Assembly (NCBI GenBank): GCA_002435585.1 | Contig: DJDY01000127.1 | Location: forward strand, 1-26,690 | From: Lachnospira sp. UBA5912 | GTDB lineage: Bacteria; Bacillota; Clostridia; Lachnospirales; Lachnospiraceae | Reading direction: 5' to 3' | DNA: 26,690 bases | Shown: one piece after another, positions 7,335 through 14,737 of the stretch | Layout: each line of letters begins with the position of its first letter | Numbering within the stretch: position 1 is the first letter of the stretch | The notes under the pieces: generated by a model | Databases searched by the model: none | Told to the model about the DNA's origin: nothing | Seen by the model: only the letters and a program-made list of their open reading frames with translations | Program-made: the position numbers and the translations under genes

Positions 7335-7896
7335 TCAGGGCTCCAAAGGTTCCTATAAATCCTACGCATGCCACACATGCTACTAACACAAATGCACCAC
7401 CGATAAGTCCTATCAATGAACATATAAAACCTCCGGTCTGCATTCCACCTGTATAACCTTCTCTTTTAGCATTAGAAGAGCATATAAGTCCTATAATACC
7501 TGTTATGATTCCTACACATGAGCCTATACCAAACGTCCATGTTGCCATAGCCACTATAGATATAATTCCAAGTACAAGACTTGCTGTTGCTGCACTTTTT
7601 CCTGGCACATCTATATTATCGTTGTGTGGCGTATATCCTGATCCTTGTGTATTATGACTGCCAGAATTATAACCGGTATTATTGTAATTAGTGTTATGGT
7701 TATTATATCCTGATGTATTGTTACCAGAATTATCATTATGTGTAAAAGAGCCTGTGCCACTCTGTGTACTTCCTGTATTATCACTTTCATATCCATATGA
7801 TGTATCAGGCGCTGTATATCCTTCTGGTACATTATTGTTATTAGAACCATTATCTTCTGCATCAGGTTTATTGTCATATATATTATTCTGATCCAT
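7324..7896 (-). CDS. DUF4190-like membrane protein with long Asn/Gly/Ser/Thr/Tyr-rich N-terminus
   Basis: 190 aa. Residues 1-95 are low complexity (Asn, Gly, Ser, Thr, Tyr, His) with no hydrophobic stretch. Residues about 98-188 hold two or three membrane segments (AATASLVLGIISIVAMATW, GIITGIIGLICSSNAKREG, FICSLIGLIGGAFVLVACVA), matching the DUF4190 type of small membrane domain found after disordered tails. Function is unknown. GGAGG lies 6 nt before the ATG, so the start is secure. It is the first gene of the operon, with a predicted promoter at 7987-8015. The disordered tail is probably cytoplasmic; this is inference. Confidence 0.85.
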   Translation of the reverse strand: MDQNNIYDNKPDAEDNGSNNNNVPEGYTAPDTSYGYESDNTGSTQSGTGSFTHNDNSGNNTSGYNNHNTNYNNTGYNSGSHNTQGSGYTPHNDNIDVPGKSAATASLVLGIISIVAMATWTFGIGSCVGIITGIIGLICSSNAKREGYTGGMQTGGFICSLIGLIGGAFVLVACVACVGFIGTFGALNEF

Positions 7897-7986
7897 ATGC
7901 TGCCTCCATTAATCATAATTCTATAACTTTGAATCCTGCTAATCTAAAACTTTTAAAGTCTTATATCCGCAGCTTCAGCTTATATC

Positions 7987-8015
7987 ATTCTATTAGATTA
8001 TGTTGTAATAATCAA
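7987..8015 (-). promoter_or_regulatory. Predicted sigma-A-type promoter of DUF4190/Lgt-like/zinc-ribbon operon
   Basis: Minus-strand TTGATT (8015-8010) and TAGAAT (7992-7987) are separated by 17 nt. The start of transcription would be near 7980, about 85 nt before the DUF4190-like ATG. It lies in the gap after cbiP, which has no obvious terminator. Confidence 0.6.
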
Positions 8016-8070
8016 GTAATTATTTACTTTTACTTCTTATACTTTTATTCTTATATTTATCTTATGCACA

Positions 8071-9675
8071 TCACACCAGTCCCATAATCTTATATATATA
8101 TTCCATATCCATATTAGCTCTTATGACATCCGCCAGCTTGTCATATTCTTTCTGCTTATATTGATTGTAACTTATATGTCTGCAGTTATTACGTGATATT
8201 CCTTTTCTTTTGCATAGCATATCTATAAATCTGTCACCAAACTGCTGCATATCGAATATCCCATGAAGATAAGTTCCTGCAACGTTGCCACATACACACC
8301 CATCCATATATTCTGTACCATCTGTCATATTGTGTATTGCTGCAAATGCTGTTACCCTGTGTGTATCATCATAATCATGTATGCTATTACTGCTCTCATC
8401 CATGTATACAGTATCTGATACTGCTGTATCTGTATTTATGACACTCTCGCCCATATGTATCTCATAACCGCTGCATGCACTTCCTGCAAGTTCCTTCCAC
8501 ATTCCTGTCTGTTCACATATCACGCCTTTTACTCTCGTTGTATGCTTACCAGGTGCAAATGTTGTTATTACAGGCAGCAGACCTATTCCAGGTACAACCT
8601 CTCCTGTCTCTGCCTTACAGCTATCATCAATCACATCTCCTAACATCTGATAACCACCGCATATTCCAAACAAAGGTATCTCCTGTCTTGAACATTTTAT
8701 TAGCTGCGCTTCTATATGGTTATGGCGCATCCACTTAAGATCATTAATCGTATTCTTGCTTCCCGGAAGAATAATAAGGTCAGGTCTTCCTATCTGTTCT
8801 GCCTTATCAACATAACGCAGATTCACTATATCCATTCTCTCAAGTGCATTAAAATCAGTAAAATTGGATATATGTGGCAGACGTATGACCACTATATCAA
8901 GTTGTTGGTTTAATGTTTTCATGTCCCCATCCAAAGATTTAAAGTATGTATCTATTCTTTCTGAAAGACTGTCCTCATCATCTATATCCAGTCTTATATA
9001 AGGAATAACGCCTGTTACTGGAATATGACATATATCATATAGCTGCTTAAATCCAGGTTCTAATATTTTAGGGTCACCACGGAACTTATTCATAACAAAG
9101 CCTTTAACACGCTTGCGCTCCTCCTCTTCAAGAAGAACTATAGTACCTACTAACTGTGCAAACACACCACCACGGTCAATATCTCCGACAAGAAGTACCG
9201 GGGCATCTACCATCTTTGCCATGCCCATATTAACGATGTCATCTTTTTTCAGATTAATCTCCGCAGGGCTTCCTGCACCCTCTAACACAATAACATCATA
9301 TGTCTTGTCAAGAGTATCATATGCCTTCATAATATCAGGAACCAGTTTCTTCTTATACTTGAAATATTCTTTTGCCGGCATGTTCTTTAATGGTATTCCA
9401 TTTACTATAACCTGTGAACCGACATCACTTGTAGGCTTTAAAAGTATAGGATTCATGCATACATCCGGCTCTATTCCTGCTGCCTCTGCCTGCATAACCT
9501 GTGCCCTTCCCATCTCGAATCCATCTTTGGTAACATAGGAATTCAATGCCATATTCTGTGACTTAAATGGTGCAACTTTATATCCGTCCTGCTTTAATAC
9601 CCTTAATATTCCCGCTGTCACTATGCTCTTTCCGGCATTAGACATAGTTCCCTGAATCATAAGATTTTTTGCCAT
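8071..9675 (-). CDS. cbiP: Cobyric acid synthase (glutamine-hydrolysing)
   Basis: 534 aa. The enzyme amidates the b, d, e and g side chains of adenosylcobyrinic acid a,c-diamide, using glutamine and ATP. The N-terminal dethiobiotin-synthetase-like domain has the P-loop GTMSNAGKS (9-17), followed by PFKSQNMALNSYVT and EGAGSPAEINL. The C-terminal class I glutaminase domain has nucleophile Cys339 (FGICGGYQMLG) and His471 (GTYLHGIFD). About 35 extra Asp/Thr/Ser-rich residues lie before the GTYLHG motif, longer than usual. The start ATG has GGAG 9 nt upstream. It is the last gene of the cobalamin operon, 99 nt after cobD. Confidence 0.97.
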   Translation of the reverse strand: MAKNLMIQGTMSNAGKSIVTAGILRVLKQDGYKVAPFKSQNMALNSYVTKDGFEMGRAQVMQAEAAGIEPDVCMNPILLKPTSDVGSQVIVNGIPLKNMPAKEYFKYKKKLVPDIMKAYDTLDKTYDVIVLEGAGSPAEINLKKDDIVNMGMAKMVDAPVLLVGDIDRGGVFAQLVGTIVLLEEEERKRVKGFVMNKFRGDPKILEPGFKQLYDICHIPVTGVIPYIRLDIDDEDSLSERIDTYFKSLDGDMKTLNQQLDIVVIRLPHISNFTDFNALERMDIVNLRYVDKAEQIGRPDLIILPGSKNTINDLKWMRHNHIEAQLIKCSRQEIPLFGICGGYQMLGDVIDDSCKAETGEVVPGIGLLPVITTFAPGKHTTRVKGVICEQTGMWKELAGSACSGYEIHMGESVINTDTAVSDTVYMDESSNSIHDYDDTHRVTAFAAIHNMTDGTEYMDGCVCGNVAGTYLHGIFDMQQFGDRFIDMLCKRKGISRNNCRHISYNQYKQKEYDKLADVIRANMDMEYIYKIMGLV

Positions 9676-9774
9676 ATATTACATCTCCATTGATTTCATT
9701 GCCTTGTTTATATATTGCTTTATTTCGTCTGCATTTGCATTCTTTTTTATATTTTAACTTAATCCAGCCTTGTT

Positions 9775-10842
9775 TTAGCTTTCCACCATGCCTAACACTT
9801 CATTTATATTTTTCATAAGATACTCATTGTCCTTATGTTTCTTAACGGCTATTCTATAGCAGTCAGGTGGCATGTTATTATAGCTTGCACATGAACGTAT
9901 CAGTATCTTTCTTCTAAGAAGTTCATCCATAAGATTATCCCCTGCATGTTTATGTGAAAGCCTGAATGTTATATAATCAGCTTCTGATGGGTATACCTCA
10001 CATCCTGCTGCTTTTAACCCATTAGCAAGGTATGACCTTTCCTCTACTATAAGTTTTCTTGTCTGCTGCTCATAGTCAGCAGCTTTTAATGCTTCTATAC
10101 CAGCCCTTTGTGCTATCGAGGATATATTCCACTCAGGAAGCTGTATGCTTACTTTATCCATAAACTGCCTGTCTGCACACATCATATAGCCAAGTCTTAT
10201 TCCCGCCATTGCATAGAATTTGGTAAAAGCATTAATAACAACAAGATTATCATACTGTGAAAGCAGATTCCTGCAGCTTATATTTTCATAATCCGGGTGA
10301 AATCTTAAAAAGCATTCATCCACAATCAGTCTTATGTTACGTTCCTTACATATATCAAGAATATCTTTAAGCATATTAACAGGAACAAGATTGCCTGTTG
10401 GATTGTTTGGATTGCATATAAAACATAACTGAATATCCAGTTTTAACAACTGGTCACATACATTTTCATAACTAAAACCGTTGTGGCTGTCAAGATAATA
10501 ATACAATATATCAGCTCCACAGGCCCTTGTGGCACGTTCATAGCCCGAAAATGATGGTGCTGCCATTGCGCATTTTAACGGTTTTTCTGCCCTTACTGCT
10601 GCCATAATAAGCTCTGATGCTCCGTTTCCACATATAATTATATCTTCGGATACTCTCTCCTTTGCCGCTATTGCTGTTTTAAGTTCATGATATTCTATAT
10701 CAGGATATGTCTCATCCTTATCAATATTCCTGATAATAACATCACGTACCCCTTCTGGCATCCCTAAAGGATTAATGTTAACAGAATAATCAAGTTTAAC
10801 ATCTTTATCAAATACATTGCCACCATGTATCTGTTTTTCCAT
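9775..10842 (-). CDS. cobD: L-threonine-O-3-phosphate decarboxylase (PLP enzyme)
   Basis: 355 aa, fold type I aminotransferase family. It makes (R)-1-amino-2-propanol phosphate, the linker that CbiB joins to cobyric acid. Visible family features: HGGNV near the start, YSVNINPLG, CNPNNPTGN, VDECF, the PLP-binding Lys208 in FTKFYAMAGIRLGY, and a C-terminal IRSCASYNNMPPDCYRIAV with the phosphate-binding Arg. The first possible start is a TTG at 10851; the ATG at 10842 is preferred, with GAGGA upstream that comes from the end of intergenic repeat A. It lies 84 nt after cbiB. A general histidinol-phosphate aminotransferase is the alternative, but the context makes CobD nearly certain. Confidence 0.94.
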   Translation of the reverse strand: MEKQIHGGNVFDKDVKLDYSVNINPLGMPEGVRDVIIRNIDKDETYPDIEYHELKTAIAAKERVSEDIIICGNGASELIMAAVRAEKPLKCAMAAPSFSGYERATRACGADILYYYLDSHNGFSYENVCDQLLKLDIQLCFICNPNNPTGNLVPVNMLKDILDICKERNIRLIVDECFLRFHPDYENISCRNLLSQYDNLVVINAFTKFYAMAGIRLGYMMCADRQFMDKVSIQLPEWNISSIAQRAGIEALKAADYEQQTRKLIVEERSYLANGLKAAGCEVYPSEADYITFRLSHKHAGDNLMDELLRRKILIRSCASYNNMPPDCYRIAVKKHKDNEYLMKNINEVLGMVES

Positions 10843-10851
10843 ATATGACAA

Positions 10852-10908
10852 TCCTCATTTCTGCGCACGCTTTTTCATATCAGGCTTGTGTCAGGTGCGC
10901 TAAGACAC
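10852..10908 (-). repeat. Intergenic repeat, copy A (between cbiB and cobD)
   Basis: 57-nt element sharing long blocks with copies at 12550 and 13159. On the minus strand it starts GTGTCTTAGCGCA, continues CTGACACAAG, and ends CAGAAATGAGGA, which supplies the ribosome binding site of cobD. GCGCAC (10900-10895) can pair with GTGCGC (10868-10863), placing a hairpin just before the ribosome binding site. Confidence 0.75.
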
Positions 10909-10926
10909 ATAAACTGTAACCATACT

Positions 10927-11937
10927 TTACAGGCACCATATTAACCTTATGCCAATCACAATAACAACCATAAGAAATGCTGTAATATAAAGAAGAGTAT
11001 TACTTCTTCTTATATCCTCTGTCTCAAGTCTTCTTATGTCATCTCCTATCTGTGGTTTCTTAACCAGCTTACCAAAATAATAATTATCACCAGACAGTGC
11101 TACCATAAGGGCTCCGGCACAGGCCGCCTCTGTCTGTGCTGCGTTGGGACTGCTATGCTTCCTTTTGTCGCGTATATATATTTTAAATGCATTTTTAATG
11201 CTGTAATGTTTAATACTGGTCTTTCTTAACTTCTCGCATAGCTGTGCTATTCCTGCTGATATAATCATAAGACACCCACCAATTCTTGATGGTATATAAT
11301 TAAACACGTCATCCATCCTTGCTGCAAATCTTCCAAAATACATATACTTGTCATTCTTATATCCAATCATGGAATCCATGGTGTTAACTGCTTTATATAT
11401 AAAGCCTCCTGCTGCGCCAAAAAATAGCATATAAAACAGCGGTGCAATAACTCCATCTGATGTATTCTCAGCAACTGTTTCAACCGCAGCCCTTACAACA
11501 CCATGTTCATCGAGTTGTCTGGTATCACGTCCAACTATCATGGATACTGCAATCCTTGCCTGTGCTATTCCTTCCTTTTTCAGTGCTGTATATACCTTCA
11601 TGCTTTCCACTCTTAAAGATTTAACGGCAAGTATCTGGTAACACATTATTGTTTCAACTACACAGCCAGCCTTAAGACTGATATTATAAAATATAACAAG
11701 AATTAATATAACAACAGTCCCTGTTATGACAGGTGTCAGCACTGCAAGTATCATGCCTTTTATATATTTTTTTCTATCTGTGTCGTCTTTTTTTAATAAA
11801 AGCTTTTCAAGAAATGATATCAGACTGCCTATAATCTGTACCGGATGGTACAAACAGTGTGGGTCTCCTATAATAAGGTCAAGTATATACCCTAGTATTA
11901 TTGCTATAGTCTGGCATCTTACTATTGTTAAAAACAT
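10927..11937 (-). CDS. cbiB: Adenosylcobinamide-phosphate synthase
   Basis: 336 aa integral membrane protein with four or five membrane segments. It joins adenosylcobyric acid to aminopropanol phosphate (the CobD product). Conserved segments: LDLIIGDPHCLYHPVQIIG near the start, AVKSLRVESMKVYTAL, GRDTRQLDEHGVVRAAVETV, ENTSDGVIAPLFYMLF, VNTMDSMIGYKNDKY, and SPNAAQTEAACAGAL. These match the CbiB/CobD(Rhodobacter-type) family along the full length. The start ATG has GGAG 6 nt upstream. It lies 18 nt after cobC and upstream of cobD, with which it works directly. Confidence 0.97.
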   Translation of the reverse strand: MFLTIVRCQTIAIILGYILDLIIGDPHCLYHPVQIIGSLISFLEKLLLKKDDTDRKKYIKGMILAVLTPVITGTVVILILVIFYNISLKAGCVVETIMCYQILAVKSLRVESMKVYTALKKEGIAQARIAVSMIVGRDTRQLDEHGVVRAAVETVAENTSDGVIAPLFYMLFFGAAGGFIYKAVNTMDSMIGYKNDKYMYFGRFAARMDDVFNYIPSRIGGCLMIISAGIAQLCEKLRKTSIKHYSIKNAFKIYIRDKRKHSSPNAAQTEAACAGALMVALSGDNYYFGKLVKKPQIGDDIRRLETEDIRRSNTLLYITAFLMVVIVIGIRLIWCL

Positions 11938-11955
11938 TATTATCTCCGTATTTTC

Positions 11956-12543
11956 TTAATTGTTAAATGTATGTATTTTCCTGATATCAGTTATCTTTGC
12001 ATCCTGTGTCACTTCACATACGTATCCTTCTGCATTGCCACAATGATAGTCATAATAATCCCCTCCATATAGCATGGATAATATCGACATAATAGTTCCA
12101 CCATGAACTATACACGCGCAGCTCTCACTGTTGTCACAAGACTGTTTTATGATGCGTATGAAAGCTTCCACACATCTTTTCTTAAAATGCACGTTATCCT
12201 CACCCTTAGGAAATGGTAATTGTGCGTTACTGTCTATCCATCTTTGATACTCCTCATCACAAGACAGTTCCTTATAATTCTTTCCTTCAAATGTGCCAAA
12301 ATCACATTCCCTGAATTCATCAACAACTATCTTTTCCTTTTCAGGATATATCATCTTGGCAGTCTGTATGCATCTTTTCATAGGACTTACATATACCTTT
12401 GCAACGTCTGGATACTTAACAGCCCTTATATATCTTTTAAGCTTGTCCTTTCCCTCATCACACAGTGATTCATCTGTCACTCCTATATACCTTTTTTCAA
12501 GATTCCCTTTAGTAGCTCCATGCCTTATTAACACAACCCTCAT
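11956..12543 (-). CDS. cobC: Histidine phosphatase, probable alpha-ribazole phosphatase
   Basis: 195 aa, phosphoglycerate-mutase-like superfamily. Catalytic motif LIRHGAT with phospho-His H8, then RECDFGTFEGKNYKEL (typical of CobC) and the second His in CIVHGGT near residue 148. Family knowledge: CobC removes the phosphate of alpha-ribazole-5'-phosphate or of cobalamin-5'-phosphate at the end of lower-loop assembly. The position between cobU-like and cbiB genes supports this. The start has AGGA 6 nt upstream, inside intergenic repeat B. The superfamily is certain; the substrate is inferred from context and the DFGTFEGK segment. Confidence 0.9.
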   Translation of the reverse strand: MRVVLIRHGATKGNLEKRYIGVTDESLCDEGKDKLKRYIRAVKYPDVAKVYVSPMKRCIQTAKMIYPEKEKIVVDEFRECDFGTFEGKNYKELSCDEEYQRWIDSNAQLPFPKGEDNVHFKKRCVEAFIRIIKQSCDNSESCACIVHGGTIMSILSMLYGGDYYDYHCGNAEGYVCEVTQDAKITDIRKIHTFNN

Positions 12544-12549
12544 ACTTAG

Positions 12550-12609
12550 TCCTCATTTCTGCACACTTTTTATGCATAACGGGCTTGTGTGAGATTTTTA
12601 TCAGATACC
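12550..12609 (-). repeat. Intergenic repeat, copy B (between cobU-like gene and cobC)
   Basis: Minus-strand blocks CACACAAGCCCGTTATGCAT and GTGTGCAGAAATGAGGA match copies A and C; the block on the far side is more diverged (ATCTGATAAAAATCT). The GCGCA/TGCGC stem of copy A is not kept; CACAC and GTGTG could pair instead. Its end supplies the ribosome binding site of cobC. Confidence 0.65.
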
Positions 12610-12636
12610 ACATGCACCAATCCCACATGTTGCTTC

Positions 12637-13152
12637 CTACATAGTTATATCTTTCAGACATTGTCCTATACCACACATAATTCTTTCCACTCTGTCTGAT
12701 ATCTTAACTGCCCTGCACAATGCACGTCCTACAGCTTCCCTGTATATTCTGTCTTTCTTTTCTATCGGTACTATTCCACTTCCTACCTCATCACATATAA
12801 GTATAATATCCGGATTAGCTGCATATATCTCATCTATAAGTGAATCCATATCATAAACATTCTGATTATAATCATTCTTATAATGGATATTCTTATCATA
12901 AGCACCCTGATTATAATCATTCTTGCCACAAACACTCGTATCATATGACTTATTATCATATTCACTATTATAATATGCACTCTTATCACAACGAATTATT
13001 CTTTGTATATAAAGGTGTAAATGGTTAAGCACATCTGCACTCTTTATATCCTCCATGTTACATACAGCTCCGTCTGCAACTTGCTGCTTACCTTTTCTAT
13101 CCAGCACATAATCAAGCTTTCCCTGATATGCACCACCGAAATAAACTTCCAT
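12637..13152 (-). CDS. CobU-like protein with degenerate P-loop and low-complexity insert
   Basis: 171 aa. The N-terminus MEVYFGGAYQGKLDYV aligns with the CobU P-loop GGxxSGKS but has Leu after GK instead of Ser/Thr. The C-terminal part, ICDEVGSGIVPIEKKDRIYR followed by RALCRAVKISDRVERIMCGI, is the classical CobU C-terminal signature. The middle part with the guanylylated His (RIxxH) is missing. Residues 56-103 are Tyr/Asp/Asn/Lys-rich with a 15-residue tandem repeat. A complete CobU is encoded at 14078-14737, so this may be a non-catalytic or specialised paralogue, or a kinase-only form. The ATG at 13152 with GAG 6 nt upstream is the likely start; a TTG at 13182 lies inside the intergenic repeat and is unlikely. 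Confidence 0.8.
   Translation of the reverse strand: MEVYFGGAYQGKLDYVLDRKGKQQVADGAVCNMEDIKSADVLNHLHLYIQRIIRCDKSAYYNSEYDNKSYDTSVCGKNDYNQGAYDKNIHYKNDYNQNVYDMDSLIDEIYAANPDIILICDEVGSGIVPIEKKDRIYREAVGRALCRAVKISDRVERIMCGIGQCLKDITM
12862..12924 (-). repeat. In-frame 45-bp tandem repeat in the cobU-like gene
   Basis: The 18-nt string CTGATTATAATCATTCTT (plus strand) occurs at 12862-12879 and 12907-12924, a 45-nt period that equals 15 codons. It encodes KNDYNQ-x-x-YD twice. Flanking degenerate copies (EYDNKSYDTSVCGK) suggest repeated expansion. Confidence 0.8.
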
Positions 13153-13158
13153 ATAATT

Positions 13159-13214
13159 CTCATTTCTACGCACTTTTAACAAATAACGGACTTGTGTCAG
13201 ATGCGCTAAGACAC
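13159..13214 (-). repeat. Intergenic repeat, copy C (between cobS and cobU-like gene)
   Basis: Minus strand: GTGTCTTAGCGCATCTGACA, CAAGTCCGTTATTTG and GTGCGTAGAAATGAG, nearly the same as copy A apart from the middle. The stem seen in copy A is kept with two changes that give G-U pairs (GCGCAT with GTGCGT), which supports an RNA structure. It ends at the ribosome binding site of the cobU-like gene. Confidence 0.75.
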
Positions 13215-13304
13215 CAGCCCTTACTTAAACAGCAATTTCACACTAACCTTCATTCCTCATGTACAAAGTACCAAAAGATTATAATGCAATTACTTACATA
13301 ACAC

Positions 13305-14078
13305 TCACATACACAATGCTATAACACCTGCCACCATAGTCATGCACAGTTCGCTTACGCACAACAGATATCCTGCAAGGTCACCTGTCACACCACCGAA
13401 TTCCTTATATGCCATATGTCTGTAATATATAAACACTGCAAATGCAGCTGCACATACTATCAGTGCCTGAGTGACATTAATAATGCACATAACTGCCAGG
13501 CACAGTATAAGCTGAACCGACAACATTACATTTACACGTTTCCTGTCTGCTGCACTGGTAAATGTATATAACATGCCATTACCTCTTGCGCCTTTAAGAT
13601 TCACGGCTGCCAGACCACTTATTATTCTTGACATATAATATGTCAGCACCCATATTACCATGGTTTTATCACATTTATGATTGACAATGCAGTATGTAAA
13701 TGCAAAAAAAACGACATAATATACTAAAAGCCTTATAACTGCGAATGCTCCTATATGTGAGTCCTTTAATATAGCAAGCTTCTTTTCTTTATCTCCATAT
13801 GAATTACGTGCATCGCATGTATCCATATAACCATCAACATGAATTCCACCTGTTATTATAACAGGCATAATCATAAGCAGAAGTGATGTGCTTATATCTG
13901 GCATATTAAGATAATATGATACCTTATACACGGCATACATCATCAATCCAATGACTACACCAACCAGTGGGAAGAACCCTATGACATAACGCATATCTTT
14001 TTCTTCTAATTCAAGATGCGGCATAGGTATCTTTGAATACATGGAAAATGCTATAATCAATGATTTGATTACTGACAT
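13305..14078 (-). CDS. cobS: Adenosylcobinamide-GDP ribazoletransferase (cobalamin synthase)
   Basis: 257 aa polytopic membrane protein with about six or seven membrane segments. It joins adenosylcobinamide-GDP and alpha-ribazole (phosphate) to form cobalamin (phosphate). Signature GGIHVDGYMDTCDA at 77-90 with H80, D82, D86 and D89, a metal-binding set; then KDSHIGAFAV, SRIISGLAAV, ARGNGML and GGVTGDLAGY near the end. FSMYSKIPMP at the start is also typical. The ATG overlaps the stop codon of cobU by 1 nt (TAATG), with GAGGAG 8 nt upstream, so translation is coupled. 152 nt with repeat C separate it from the next gene. Confidence 0.96.
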   Translation of the reverse strand: MSVIKSLIIAFSMYSKIPMPHLELEEKDMRYVIGFFPLVGVVIGLMMYAVYKVSYYLNMPDISTSLLLMIMPVIITGGIHVDGYMDTCDARNSYGDKEKKLAILKDSHIGAFAVIRLLVYYVVFFAFTYCIVNHKCDKTMVIWVLTYYMSRIISGLAAVNLKGARGNGMLYTFTSAADRKRVNVMLSVQLILCLAVMCIINVTQALIVCAAAFAVFIYYRHMAYKEFGGVTGDLAGYLLCVSELCMTMVAGVIALCM

Positions 14079-14737
14079 TATTTTTTCTCCTCTTCTTTTT
14101 CTTTGCGCTTATCCATTACATTGCAATCTGAATCTGTATATTTTTTCAATATGTTTTCGCCCTTATGAAATACAGGAATAGAATACACTACTTCAACAAC
14201 AACATCTGCCTTACGTGCAAGCTGTATATTAAACTCCCCAAGTCTTTTTATATAATCTCTGGTATCATCATCATATTCACATCCATCCGAAAACACTTCG
14301 TTAGTTACAATCACAAGGTGTTCACATACCGAATACAGCCTCATACATTCATCTGGTATATTATCTGGATTGCCACCCTTTTCAAAACATTCATTAGCAA
14401 GAAGGTTAGACATACACTCAAGCAGAACCACAGGCTTATCATTATTTATTTCTAAATTATCTGCATGGTATTGAGTTCCGTCTACAGTCTTATCTGTTTT
14501 ATGCTGATATTGAATTTTACCTGCTGCCTCATCTATATGCTGATATTGTTCTATTGTATAGAACCCCTTTCCTCTGCGTAGCTTATGATGTCTTAATATC
14601 CTTTTCTTTCCTTCTTCACCATATGGCTGCATTGTCGCTATATAATATTTTTTTCTGCCATCTGACAGCTGACAGCATATATGTTCAGCATATTCTGACT
14701 TTCCACTGCCACTGACACCTGTTATAATAATCAACAT
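14078..14737 (-). CDS. cobU: Adenosylcobinamide kinase / adenosylcobinamide-phosphate guanylyltransferase
   Basis: 219 aa. It phosphorylates adenosylcobinamide and then adds GMP, activating it for CobS. The P-loop GVSGSGKS (7-14) is complete; YIATMQPYGEEGKKRILRHH carries the His (50 or 51) that becomes guanylylated; LLECMSNLLANE, VIVTNEVFSDG and LARKADVVVEVVYSIPV complete the CobU pattern. Residues about 78-100 form a polar insertion with QYQH repeated, and the C-terminus ends in a Lys/Glu-rich tail, both unusual. It overlaps the cbiA-cobT gene by 7 nt and cobS by 1 nt. The sequence differs from textbook CobU in places, but the key residues are present. Confidence 0.88.
   Translation of the reverse strand: MLIIITGVSGSGKSEYAEHICCQLSDGRKKYYIATMQPYGEEGKKRILRHHKLRRGKGFYTIEQYQHIDEAAGKIQYQHKTDKTVDGTQYHADNLEINNDKPVVLLECMSNLLANECFEKGGNPDNIPDECMRLYSVCEHLVIVTNEVFSDGCEYDDDTRDYIKRLGEFNIQLARKADVVVEVVYSIPVFHKGENILKKYTDSDCNVMDKRKEKEEEKK

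Noticed and set aside
7990..8030. AAGTAATTATTTACTT hairpin as a terminator for the cobalamin operon
   Set aside because: The stem is only six A/T-rich pairs and no T-run follows on the minus strand.
9676..9774. Short frame in the cobD-cbiP gap that reads like a protein end (NADEIKQYINKAMKSMEM)
   Set aside because: It is bounded by a stop about five codons upstream, has no start codon or ribosome binding site and is under 25 codons; chance in AT-rich DNA is likely.
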